A stretch of DNA of 64,000 bases. It comes from Cricetomys ansorgei. Lineage: Eukaryota; Chordata; Mammalia; Rodentia; Nesomyidae. The notes under the pieces were generated by a model that was not told the DNA's origin, did not search any database, and saw only the letters and a list, made by a program, of their open reading frames with translations. Positions 27,901-41,300 of this stretch are shown piece after piece. A program made the position numbers and the translations under genes. The stretch lies in the NCBI GenBank assembly GCA_026225945.1, contig JAMJFZ010001133.1, positions 15,216,001-15,280,000 of the forward strand, read 5' to 3'. How positions within the stretch are numbered: the first letter of the stretch is position 1; each line of letters opens with the position of its first letter.

Positions 27901-30900
27901 GCTCATGTCTTGGATCCCAGCACTTGGGAGACAGAGGCAGGAAGATCTCTGCGAGTTCATGGCCAGCCTTTTTATGTAGATGCAACCAGGGAACACAACG
28001 CTGCATTAAAAAAAAAAAAAAAAAAAAAAAAGATATTCAATGTACTAACAGAAAAACTAATAAAACTAACAAAGTGGCTGTTAAATTTTGGGCCAACTGA
28101 GAACTCCTGCTTCCCAGGGAGAAAAGGGCCGAAGAACCAAAAACTAACAAAAGATTTTTCTGATCAGATAATGAGATTAGGTATTCCTCCAATCAATAAA
28201 ACAGATGGATCAAGAAAGTAGTTTCCACGTATGTAAGGGTTCAATGGAACATTAAATATGCTCCCACACCCTGCAAGTAGAGACCTGGAAGCCGAGCATG
28301 GTGGAACAAAACAGTAGCCCTGCTCTTTGGGCGGGGAGAGCCATATAAATACACCACAGCTAACAATGCACACTGTTTTCTCCTCTGAGCCACTGCAGTT
28401 TCCACATCGCAAGGGATATCTCACAATAGCTCACATCTTGCGCCTAAGACTACAAAAAGAAGCCGGATTTTAAAAGACAGTATTCAATGGTATGTGAACA
28501 GTTATAAATGTGTTCATGCCAAGCACTAAAAATCATTAGGCATTTAGCTCTCTGACCTGTTTAAACAATAAAAGGATATCATGAAAAAAAAATTTAAGTT
28601 TTTTACGCTACCTTTTTCTGTGCTCCCATTTATTTTAGGTAAGAAGTCATCAACTTGTATCCCTAGGATTAAGACAGGATATCATTGCCTGATCAAAGAA
28701 AGTATTAACTTTAAAACTGGCTTCAAGTGTAACTATGGCATTTTATATTCCTCTTCACATTGACTTTTTATAGAACACTGTATTTAAGAAGAGTTCAAGA
28801 TGCCATTCTTTATTAATTCAGGCTTAGGAACCTTCTGAAGAATCTCAAAAGAAAGAGGGTCCTACTACTGTTCATAGATTAAAGACCATCTCAGAGGCAG
28901 AAATCTCACCGTCTCCAGGACTAAACAATGGTGCCCACTGGTGGCAATCATGAATACTTTAAAAGATTTTCTAAAGTGTAACCTTTGATACTTAATATGT
29001 AAAATATCAAATGAAAGAAGTAAACAGTGTGTGAAGTAAACAATATAAAATGTAAATAAGGTTATAGCCTAATGAAAACTTATCTTTAAGTAAGGTGACA
29101 CCTACCTAGGCTGCTGCATTCTTTAAGAGTTTTCTCCTGCAGATGTTCTAACCGTACTGTAAAAAATAGTCCAAGAAAAAGATATTTCACAGACAAAGAG
29201 AATAAAAATCAAATGAAACAAATTTCTGTATCAGCCAGCTTACCTTGTAAAGCTGTTAGCCTTTCATTGGTGAAATCATTATCAGCTTGCAGAGCTTCTA
29301 TTTTTGCCTGGAGCTCCTGTTCTTTCTCTTCCATTTCATCTATTTTATTCTGCAATTCTTTCTTCTCAGCTTGTCCCTTCTGTTGGATTTCCTCTTGTTT
29401 TCCTTCTGCTACCTGTTGGGTAGGAATCTTCAGTCATTTCATAAAACCTCACCTTGCTTTAAGTAGCCTAAGATCAGGACTGACCTCATTCACTTTAACT
29501 TCTAAGGAATATATTCAGAATTATAGAACAAATTTATAAAGCTAATTTTCTCAAGAAATAAAGACAAAAACTTGATACCAAAACCGATCTGCACCGAGGT
29601 CACTACTACATGGCATCAAGAAAGGAAAAACTTAGGAACAAACATGCAGGCACGAGATAAACACAGAGATAAAAGAGTCAAAATGAAATCCTCTACATTT
29701 TAAGTGGGAAATATATTCCCCAAATTTACTATTATTACAATCTGTTTGTAAGTTCTAAAATGTTACATTAATTTAAAATTATAAACTATTTACATCTGGC
29801 TACAAACCCTTTTCAAAAACATTCTCTTGACAAGGACCTCTCTGAAAACTACCGTTAAGCTATGCTCCACCTCCTCTGACAAATACCTATCTTGTAGGCA
29901 CTCGGGCCAGGATCACCTGACAAATAGCTATCTTGTAGGCACTCGGGCCAGGATCACCTGACAAATACCTATCTTGTAGGCACTCGGGCCAGGATCACCT
30001 GACAAATACCTATCTTGCAGGCACTCGGGCCAGGATCACCTGACAAATAGCTATCTTGTAGGCACTCGGGCCAGGATCATTTTTCTTTTGCTTTAATAAA
30101 TTTTTAAGTTAATATCACAAAGTGCTGTTTCACTGTGGCATTCTTCATATACATGTGTTTATACATTGTTTTAATTTATCCTCATCTGTGCTGCCCACCC
30201 TGATGACCCTTCCCACCCTCTGGCTAGTTCCCTTCCTCTTCCCAAACAGCCCCCCTGTAGCGGTAGCACTCTGCTACCCTCTCTTCTCTCCAATCCCCAA
30301 TGATCTCCTCCTTCCTCTCATGAACCCCTTCTCGTTTCATGACCAACCGACAGATATGAATTACATTAAGATGGATTTTCAACATTGAAGTCACAAGATT
30401 TTGAAGGACCAATTAGACATTATTCTATGGTCTGATGCCTTTATTCCAAATGTCCCAGAGGACATAACAGCTGAAACAGAATCAACAGCACACCTGAAGG
30501 CTGAGGACACCAGGGCTCAAGTAGATTTTTCCTAGCTTTCTTTGAGTTTGTTGCAGCACTAAACAGCTGGTCCCTAACTTCAAGATGACCTAAAAATGAC
30601 TAAGTTTTAAAAAGCATAATACTACATTAGATTTTGTTAATCCTTTCTTTTTTAAAAAAGTTATTATTATTGTATATATTACGTGTATATGATGTGTGGG
30701 TAGGTACACATGGAGATCGGAGCACAACTCTATGGCGTCAATTCCTTCCACCTTTACGTGGGCTCCTGGGAATAGACTCAGGTTATCAAGTTGCATGACA
30801 ACTGCCTTTACCCTACAAGACATCTCACTCTGGGCCCTTGATTCTCTCTTATAATTTATTATTACTGTTGGCATCTCATTCTGGCACTTGATTCTTTTTA

Positions 30901-33900
30901 TACTTTACAAATAATAATAATAATTAGTGGTGGTGGTGGTGGTGGTGGTGGTAGTAGTAGTGTGTATGTGTGTGACTACATGTAGTCACTAAATGTAGCA
31001 CTGACCCCATTTCCACTCAAAGGCAGTATGTCTAGTTTTAAAGGCTTTCAATTTTCAACAGTAATGGAACTAAACAATACAAGTGTTCTATTTTTACTAT
31101 CACTTTTCAAGTTTTCAATTTTACCAAATCTTACATCAACAACTATTGAATGATTCATAAACTTTAAAGCTGTTAGTATGTTAGAGACTATTAGCCTAAC
31201 ATACTTTCAGGTAGATTAAATATACACTGTGAGGGTTTGAATAAGAATGTCCCTTATAGGTTTACATGTCTGAATACTTAGTTCCCAGGTGGTAGTACTG
31301 TTTGGGTAGATTTAAGAGGTATGGCTCTCCTGGAGGATGTGTGTCACAGGGAATATGCTTTTCAAAAGCCTCAAGCCATTCCCAGTGAGCTCTCAGCTTC
31401 CAGCTCCAATTGCCATACCTGTTTGCTCTTACACTTCCTTGATAGGTTCTTCCTCCTCTGGAACCTTAAGCCCAGATCAACTCTTCCTTCTACAAAGTGT
31501 CTTAGTCATAGTGTTTTATCACAGCAATAGAAAATAACTAATATACATACCTTTAATTTATCAGATAAATCTTTAATTTCATTAACTGCTCCATTATATT
31601 TATTTGCTAATTCTCTTAATTCTTCCTGAGTCCGTTCATTCATTTCTTTCAGATGGGTACATTCGTCTTCAGTATTACTCAGACTTCGCTGCAAGTTAAG
31701 TTCATAGGCAATTCATTTAGAGTAGACGGGTACTTATTTATAATTTATCATAAATCCAATTTGTAAAAAGTGTAACTCTGAACTGTTCTATAGCAACATT
31801 TGGACTAAACTTTTATAAAGTTGAGTTAAAAGACAAAATTTCAGTTTATTTCATGAACATATATACTAAAAAATAGCTAAGAATTCTTTTTTTAATATTA
31901 GAAAACAGGGACAGAAAGAGCCACCTACTGTTTATACTTTAGAAAGGTCAACAGGTGTGACTTTTAGCCTTGAAAATATTCTAAAACCTCCAATTCCTTT
32001 CTATTTGCTTTTGAACCAAGAGTATGTTCGTCAGGCTGGCTTTAAGTTCACTCTAGAGTCTAGGCTAGCCAGACACTTGTGAATCCCCTCCCTCAGAACC
32101 CAAGTGCTACGACAGTATACTCCATCATACCTACCTCTAAGTCAAAAACCCTTTTAAAGTATGATTAATACTGCATAGCAATTCATTTAATGTGAAAATA
32201 GGAAGATGGCTTGAAACTTTATTTGTATGTCAAATTAATCAAGCAACAATGGACATAAAGCAGATACCATAGAATGAAACCATAATACAAACTCTCCAGA
32301 TCCTCACACATGGAGGCACACGCCCACTGAGCTAAACCCTCAGTCCCAAGAACCATATTTTGATTGTTCCTAGGACCTAAAAGATATCCTCCATACACTT
32401 AAAATGTACAGGATACAATGTTACTCTAGAGGACAGGTAACAAAAGATCAATTCCCACCAGGCATGGGGTCACCCATCTTTAATCCTACTACTTGGGAGA
32501 CAAAATTAGGTGCATTTCTGTGAGTTCAGGGCAGTATGGTCTACATAGCAAGTTCCAAACTAGGCAGAAGTACACAGTTCAGTTCTCAGCACCCACATCA
32601 AATGGCTCAAAATCTGCCTGTAATTCCAGGTCCAGTGGACCCAAGGCCTCGGACTTCTGTGGACACCTTCACTGACGTACATAGCCACACACATACTATG
32701 CACAGACACGTAATTTTAAAAATAAGTTCAGTCATGCCCAGCCGTGGTGGCACATGTGGTGCTTTAATACCAGCGCCCGGGAGGCAGAGGCAGGCGGATC
32801 TCTGAGTTTGAGCCCAGCCTGGTCTACAGAGTGAGTTCCAGGACACCCAGGGCTACACAGAGAAATCCTGTCTCAAAAGTTTTTTAAAAATAAATAAGGT
32901 AAATCTTTAAAAACAATAACAACAGAAGTGAAATACCTCAACTTCTGAGAGTTTTCTAACCACTTCAATTTTCTCCTGAAGAACCCGCCTCAGGGACTCT
33001 TTGGCTGTGGTCTCATAGTTGTTTTTATCCTCTTGTAATGCTATAAGTTCCTTCCGTAAACTATCTTCAGTTTGATTCTGGAATAGAAGATAATTATATT
33101 CACCTAAGTTACTTTTCTTTGAAAACTCTGAAAGAAATAAACACATTATAACACTCTAAATTATATGTTAAAGCACCCCAAAATATAATGTTGGCCTACT
33201 ATTAACTAAATGTGTATTTCAAAGTTGGTCCATAAATTATGCCCTCACAAATTATACTGAGAGAATCAAAGTCAAATAATTTCTTTCAAATATTAAGGTA
33301 AATTACTCATATTCTGTAAAAGGCAACATATTTCCGTTTGTGAGCAAAATTCATTGCTCTCAAAGCACTAAACATTTTAGAACAACAGCTAAGACAAAAG
33401 TAGTAAGAGCATCCTGAGGATTTCTCAAGAAATGTGTAAGGCAAGCGTGGAGCATCCTGTCTAATATGGCTACAGGAAGCTATCAGAGTTAGTTTTAGCC
33501 AGAGGGCCAATCTTAAAAGGTTTACTCAGACAAAACTCTGGATAATTTGATCATCAACAAAGATAACTACTACTGTAGACTGAAAACCACCAAATATTCT
33601 TAAATCTAAGCAAGGGAGAAAGCACTTCACTGTCATTTGTTGGTGTATGGAAAGTAATCAATTTATTCTTTTTAATCTAGTAAAGAATGGGGAGACTCAC
33701 TTATTCTGCCCACCCACCCACACCCCCAGTAGAAAATATACTTCAGGGTAACAAAATGATTTATAAGGGAAAAATTCTCTTTGAAGAAGTAATCCAACTG
33801 AGCAAAGGTACAATAGAATTTTATCACTACGTTAAAAATCTTTAATGAAATAATGGATTTAGTGAAGAATCATCAATGATGATAAAATCCTATAAGGAAA

Positions 33901-35291
33901 GCCATCTAGCCATTACGTTGTCTTTGATTAAAGAACACCACTACCCATAAAGTGATGTTAGCAAAGGAAAAAAAAGTAAAACACATAAGCCAGACCGAAT
34001 ATTTACTACTTTATGCCGATAGAAAGAACTAGAAAAATGTTTGAATGACAGTATAGCCTAAGTCACAATCCAGAGGGCAAATCATCTCTTCATTAAATAA
34101 ATAACTGGAATAAAAAAGGGAATCAGAACTTAACACAGGTATGCTTGAATTTTTTCATGACAAAGATGTAAAAGAATTCTATAAAGGTCTTAGAATATAC
34201 TCAAATAACAAACAAATCAAACTACAGAAAACACCATGCATTCTTCCTTATGTACCTAAGATTAAATACCTACTTTGGAGCATGCTTGCAATTGGTTTCC
34301 CATAACTTCTAACCGTGATAAGAGTCTATCTTCATCTATTAAAGCCTATGGGAAAAAATTAAATATAAATAAAAAACCAGAGTAACAAGAATAACAACGA
34401 AAAGCATGTGTAACAGATTCTATTGCCAACAAAAAAAGAAAATTAGAAAACCAACCAACATTTGCTACAAAATGCTGTTTCAACATTTCTTCTTTTGTTA
34501 AGTAATAACTTTACTTCTGTTTGCCAAAAAAATCTTACTTTCAGTTCATTCAACACATTAAAAAAAAAAAAAAACTATTAAACTGCTGGGCAGTGGTGGC
34601 ACTCGCCTTTAATCCCAGCACTTGGGAGGCAGAGGCAGGCAGATCTCTGTGAGTTCGAGGCCAGCCTGGTCTACAGAGTGAGTTCCAGGACAGCCAAAGT
34701 TACAACAGAGAAACCCTGACTCAAAAAAAACAAAAGCAAAAAACACCTATTAAACTGTTTAAATGCTTCTTGAATATAAAGTAAATGGAATACCTGCCAA
34801 CTGGTATCTGAAGCCTCTTGGGTGATGGCTAGTAGCCGCTGAAGTGTGGCTAACTTCTGTTCCAACATCTGTTCCCGATGTAAGGCCTCCTAACAGAAAT
34901 CACAAAAGAAATACCAATGAAATTTGTTTTTTTAATATGTTAAGTACTTCTGGATATTGATAATAAATACATTTTGTTTGAATAAAGTTGAATGAACATG
35001 TTTAAAAAAAAAGAAAAAGAAATTCTAAAGAACTCAACAGCATGATTCTTTTAAAGAATAGCATTCAGCATAGTGTGAATATATTCTCATCCTGCATCCT
35101 GGACGTATCTCATTATTTTAGCCCATCGACTGCAAGTACAGACATAATAGGTAGTTTAGCTGTTAACTTTTCCCCACATGGAAAACAAGTTACTTGTTTC
35201 TGTTTTCTTTTTACTGGTAAATTACTAAAATTACAAAATGCAGATCAGAAAAACTAACAAGTGTTTCTGTTTCTGCTTGTATTTCATAAAT

Positions 35292-35341
<50 letters not shown>

Positions 35342-38300
35342 TATTTATATATCTAGGAACAAATGTATTTCAAACTAAGGCAAAACAATATGATCGGTAG
35401 CAAAGATGCTTTATAACAACTCTACCACATGACATCTAAAATAGTAACAGCTTTTAGTTTTTCTTTTTAAAATGTTATTTAAATGTATACACATATATTT
35501 AAAACAGATACTACTCACAACTTATGGCATTTTCAGGTGCTCTGACTCTCTCCCTGATTATGTCACTGAGCACTAATTAATATTGAGAAAGTAAGAGCCC
35601 ACTACATATGAGTGCGGTGTAATTAAGGGGTCAAAGGAATGCACAAATATGGTGGAAGACAACGAAGAGCAAGACTACTCTGTAGTTAACATCTGATAGC
35701 TGTTAACGACATCCCCTTCACAGATTGTGAAAGTAAAATGTTCACATAATTTAGCTGTGGCTTTGGCACTCCTTCATCTTCTGTCATTCCTGCCAATACC
35801 CAAAGAACCTTTACTAGCATTCTACCTTTGAGCCACCTTACAGAGTATATGCTTCAAATACAGCACTTAAGATTTAAAGCATTAATTTATTATTCTCCAC
35901 ATCCTTGATAAACAATGGCTATGGAAAATCTGGCCTAACAGACTTAGAAGTACTTTCTTTTAATGTAGACTAAGGAACCTAATTTTTAAAAATACCTGAG
36001 AATCCACATTAAAACTAGTATTTACCATATTTTATTTTAAGCCCCTGAAACATTCCTAATATCCAGGAAGTGGCAGATACAAAATGTTTCACTGATTTAA
36101 AAATAAAAGCTACCAGTCAACCTGCTATAGAATCTACCTCCACTAGATGGTGTCATTACATCTTTTAAAAAATTCCATTCTGTTAATTGAGAACCAAATT
36201 CCAACAGTGTACTACTTCTGGAAGTGGTCTTTTAGATTTAAGGTATGAAATGCATCTATTTCAAATTTTATTCAAGGGGTCCACAATTTACATTAGAGTT
36301 TCATCAATTCAGTAAGGATTACATAAGGAGAAGAAAAAGAGGAGGTGATACAATTCCTCTTGAAAGAGTTAGGAAATGTAAATCAATATCCAAAGAACTG
36401 GAGGAAAAGGTGGAAGAGAATGAAAAGTAAAGCATAAGAGTCTTACTTAGGATGATAAGGAACCACAGTACATAAAATCTGGTCAATCATTTAATCTACA
36501 CGAACATTGTATTTCTCATGTAAAAAATGAAGTGTAAATTAATATCAGCATTTTCTCCTGGCTCTCAGGAGAAACCTACAACAACTAATATATCTTCCCA
36601 TTGACTGAAAAATCACTAATGACAGTTACATCATATATTTATGCTGTGGACATTATTATTAGTGCTTTGTTTATATTAACTCACAAATACTTCATAATGT
36701 GGAGAGGTGGTGCCTCTCTAGCTAGACCTCGTCAATTCTGGCTAGAAGAGCCCATACTCTTAACTACTTCACTGATGTGCAAATGTGCAGTGTCGTTTTA
36801 TATGTGACAGTATATGATGCTTGATGGAAAGTAAGATCTGATTAATATGTTCGTTGTTCCTGTACTTTTTCATAGATGCACATACCCTTAACTGTCCAAG
36901 TAAGAAAAGGATATAGAATCACTGGTGTTGATTTTATGGTTTCAAAGAGAAGACAACTAAAAGCCTGCACAAATAGTATTATCCACTGAAAGTCACAGAA
37001 TTGAGCAGAAAAGCCAAAATCAAGATAAAAACTTCAATCCCTAAACTTAAACTTCTAAACCAAGGTTTTCTTTAAACCATACTCCTTCGCTGTAACCCAA
37101 AGCCATAATCCTACCCAAAGAAATGAAGAAAAAAGTAACATGTCTCTGCTTTTAGAGTTTTATGTATCTTTAAATAAAGAATTAAATGCTCCAAGAGGCC
37201 AGTCCAAGTAGCTGCTCTGTGCTCTGTACCAGAAAAACATTCAAATGGGACTCTGGGGTCTGTCAAACTGTCACACTACTCTAAACCCAGACTAGGGGCA
37301 CGTCACACTGCATGTGTAATGATGCGTAAATTCTCAGCTCTTCCTGCCCCTAGTTACTCCACGTGGAGAAACAAGACTGTGGTACACAGCGCAAGACTAC
37401 TGCACAGCCTAATGAATCAATATAGGTCAAGTGCTAGAATGGGGGACGGCATATAATAAATGCATACAATTACACACATTATTTAATTTTATTTAAAAAC
37501 CAACTGACTAAAGAATTACTTTGGAATCTACTCATATTGAAAGAAAAAATTTCTCTTGCACATAAGCTTGTCTCCTCTAGACTCAACAATCCTGACTTTT
37601 TCTTCATGAGATCTATTTTTTAAATATTTTTATTTTACGTTCATAGGTGTTTTGCTTGTATGTATGTCTGTGTGAGGGTGTTAGATCCCCTGGAACAGGA
37701 GCTACACAGAGTTGTGAGCTGCCATGTGGGTGTTGAGAATTGAACCTGCGTCCTCCGGAAAAGCAGCCAGCGCTTTTAACCGCTGAGACATCCATCTTTC
37801 TAGCCCAAAATCTATTTTTAAGCCTTCATTCTTCCTTAAAAAGATACTTCCTGTGTATTTGTTCTCAGTCAATAATTGCAAAATGTTTTTAAAACGTATC
37901 CAAAATGTAACGGTTTTTCTTCTAAAAGGGGGTGTGAGTTTGGCTGTTTTGCCATTTGAGTCTGAGCTGTCAAAAGCTGCTGTTACTTTTCTCACAAGCA
38001 ACTTGATACCACCCTTCTGTTCCCAGCTGCTAGATTTCTAACTTGTAATGTTTTTAAACTTCAGTTACCTCATAGGATAAGGGAAGGAGGGGAGGGGAGG
38101 GAAGAAGAGGGGAGGGGAGGGGAGAGGGGAGGGGAGGGAAGACCTTTACAGCCCTTTTCTGGCTGTCTTAATCTGTCTGTGTCTGGGGAACTGAACTAAC
38201 CCTAACCCACTTTGGATCAGCTTCTCCAAGCACCGCAATTACTGAGAAAGATCTAAATTGTAACTTTTCTATAACCCCAGTTAGTCCGTTTTACCTAAGC

Positions 38301-41300
38301 CTTTTTTCTGCCTGCTTCTCCTATCATCAGCTTTTGTTTTTTATCTTTCCCTGTCCTGCTGCAGCTGTGCTGTAACCCTAACTGCTAACTCCCAACTACT
38401 CTCTCAACTGTCAGTGTCCCTCTCATATACCTCCCTCCAAGCTGTTCCCAGAAGTCCAAGCAGCATGCAACCACAAGGAGGAGGGGCTTTTCCCTGGCAA
38501 GGCTTCACTCTATCTTTCCCCCCTTCTACTAAAATACAGGTTGTACAATATTGATTATTTTTTCCCTTTTAGTCTTCAGGAGTTTATCTTTTACATTCAT
38601 GCATAATGCATTACTACTAACAGAGAGTAAAAATTCAGGGGTCATGAGGTTGCTGGAATTAGTCCCCTTTCTCTGAAGTTATTAGTTTCAGGCAAGTGGC
38701 AAATGTCTCTGTCAGATTCTGTCTTGTGACTGTGCATTAATCCATTTTCTGTAGAAATACTATAGGGATCTTCATGTTTCAAGGAACTCTGATGTTCACT
38801 GATATCATTAAAGGCACCAATCTACTTCAAGAGACAGCCTATTCTCTTGAATGTCAGGAGCTTTGGCTTTAAGATATTTTCCTCTGGTCTCTGTTCGCCA
38901 TTAGTGTTGTCTTCCTCTGGAGGTTGCGTCAGACTTGCATGATGAGCCATTGCTCTCATTATCTTTTCTTGGAACCTTCCGATGACTGCCAGACAACTGT
39001 CCAAATCAGCCGAAATGAGATTCACATGGGGACAGCTTTTTCATCAAGGCTTTATATTTCCATGTTCCTCATACTCTTTTCTGTCAATGGTATTTGAGTC
39101 ATGTGGAAATTTAGGTTTCAAAAACGTTACTCCATAACCCAAGCTAATTTTGGCTTTTAGTTTTTATACTTTACTACAATCTTTAGAAGGCCTTGTCTTT
39201 TTAAAAGAATTTTTCTTTCCATAGTCATGCTTTTCAGGTTAGTGGTCAGGGTTTTCAGGAGATATTCCTGGCTCAAATCTAATATTTATCAGTTTTGATG
39301 GTTCCCACAACTTCTCGTCTCCATTGGAAATAAACACGTACCCCCTCCCCCAGCATAAAGCTTGTCCTGATTTCCACTCAGGTGCTAATATGTCTTTGTA
39401 ATATATGGGTTGATTCAACAATGAAGATTTTTCTATAGTCCAATGCCTTTCAGCGGCTGTTGTTCCTGTCTCATCAACATTCAGAAAATCTAAAATTAGC
39501 AGTGCACTATGTGGGCTATCTCTGGGGAAAGGGGGTGTCTTTTGTTATTATTCCCTTTTGTTTTTGCAAGCATTTCCTTCAATGTCCAAATAGATCTTTC
39601 TATAATTACTTGTCCTGTAGGATTGTGTGGTATACCGGTAATATGCTTCATGCCATAGTATGCAAAAAATTTATTTCATTTTACTGGAGACATATGTAGG
39701 GGCATTATCGGTCTTAATTTGTAAAGGTATTCCCATAATAGCCATTACTTCCAGTAAATGTGTAACTACAGAATCAGCCCTTTCAGAACTCAAAGCAGAA
39801 GTCCATTGAAATCCTGAATAAATATCAATAGTATGGTGTACAAACTTTAGTTTCCCAAATTCTGCAACAGAGAATGCATTCATTTGCCAGATTTCTCCTC
39901 TTTCAGTACCTTTAGGGTTACTTCTAGCAGGCAGTGGGACTTGATTATACCCGGAACACATTGAGCATTTCTTTATAATTTCCTTGGCTTGTTGCCAAGT
40001 AATGAAGAAGTTCCTTTTTAAACCTTTGCTGTTTACATGGTGCTTTTCATGAAATTTTGAGACTAACACATGTCCTATTAATAACTGGTCGATCTCATCA
40101 TTCCCTTGTGCCAATGGGCCTGGCAACCCTGTATGAGATCTAATATGAATGATACATAATGGAAAACTCCTGTCTCAAATTGCTTGTTGCAGCTGCATAA
40201 ATAACAATGTTAATTCTGAATAATTCAGCAGATTCTATATGCAAAACAACTCTTTCTGCATATTGAGATCAGTGATAATACTGAGAGATTCAGGAAAGTC
40301 TAACAGTACCATAAGAATAGCATATAACTCCAATTATTGAACTGAAGCCTATGGGCTTTGGTTGACTTTACTTATTTTTTCTGACTTGTAGCCTGCCATT
40401 CCTAATCTGTTTGCGTCAGTATAAAATGTAGGCACTCCAAAACTAGGTTTTTCTCTCACTATATGAGGGCATATCCATTCAGTCCTTTTGATAAACTGAA
40501 TTCACTTACTTTTAGGATACTTGGTATTAATTTCTCCCAAATAATTGCTACAAACCCTTTGCCGATCTTCACTGATTGTCCATAATGATGTAATCTCAGT
40601 ATTCCTGTGAGGCACCACTATTTCTGCTGGATCTGTTCCTGACAGCTGACGAAGTCTTATTCTTTCCTTTATAATTAAATCAGCAACTTTTTCTATATGT
40701 CTTTAATTTTTTACTCTGCTTATGTGCCATAAATACCCATTCTAAGATATTATCCTCTCTCTGCAGTAGGAATTCCAGTAGGGGAAAATTTTGAATGAAT
40801 AATGACCAAAAACAACTCAGATGAGGACTTTTGTGATCCACATGTGCATCTTGTAGTCTCTTTTCTACCAGAAGTCTAACTCTTGCTCTGCTGCAGCGGT
40901 TAACTGTCTTGGATTATCTAGGTTGGAATCTCCTTGTAACATTTGAAACAAATTGCTTAACTCTGTGTAGTTAATCCAACTGTGGGTCTTACTCAATTAA
41001 TATCTCCCATTAGTTTTTGATTTCAACTGATCTCTTCTGATCTGTACATTTTGTGGTTGAATTTTTTGCTGACTATCTTATAACCTAGATAGTTAATAGA
41101 ATCTCCTCTTTGAACTTTTTCAGGAACAATTTGCAAACCCGAACAAGGTAAGAATGTTTTTGTTTCATCAAACAATTTTTCCAAAGTATCTTGGTCAGAA
41201 TCAGCTAACAAAATATCATCCATATAATGGTAGATAATAATTGGGGAAATTGTTTTCAAATTAGTTCTAATGGTTGTTGCACAAAGTATTGACATAATGT

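Larger units (their letters stand above)
22699..28611. other. SLMAP intron, 5.9 kb
   Basis: It contains B1 copies (23147-23296, 24836-25065, 27890-28033), antisense B3 copies (25480-25612, 26158-26323), a hAT-like repeat (25075-25440), an old L1 3' end (24300-24720), an ID-like remnant (27500-27560) and the unexplained GC-rich segment 26521-26640. The pieces 23300-24295, 25613-26155, 26650-27500 and 28050-28611 show no named feature. Confidence 0.75.
29413..31550. other. SLMAP intron, 2.1 kb
   Basis: From the transcript 5' side it holds a hAT-like repeat (31232-31546), a GGT/TGG repeat (30926-30962), an antisense B3 (30650-30837), an antisense L1 3' end (30082-30345) and a 41 bp minisatellite (29877-30079). 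The piece 29413-29876 shows nothing I can name. Confidence 0.8.
31689..32936. other. SLMAP intron, 1.2 kb
   Basis: It contains an old antisense B1 (32010-32135), a B1-B2 composite (32457-32726) and a younger B1 (32734-32882), the last ending about 55 nt from the donor of the 32937-33077 exon. Nothing else identified. Confidence 0.75.

Noticed and set aside
29213..29539. 108-residue plus-strand frame rich in serine and cysteine
   Set aside because: It is the antisense shadow of the SLMAP exon 29244-29412.
36245..36430. 61-residue plus-strand frame with basic and glutamate-rich end
   Set aside because: No recognisable domain, no splice or promoter context, and typical of chance open frames in A-rich DNA.
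38078..38142. (GGGGA)n as the polypurine tract of the provirus
   Set aside because: It is purine-rich on plus, whereas the provirus is on minus. The run at 38513-38530 has the right strand and position.
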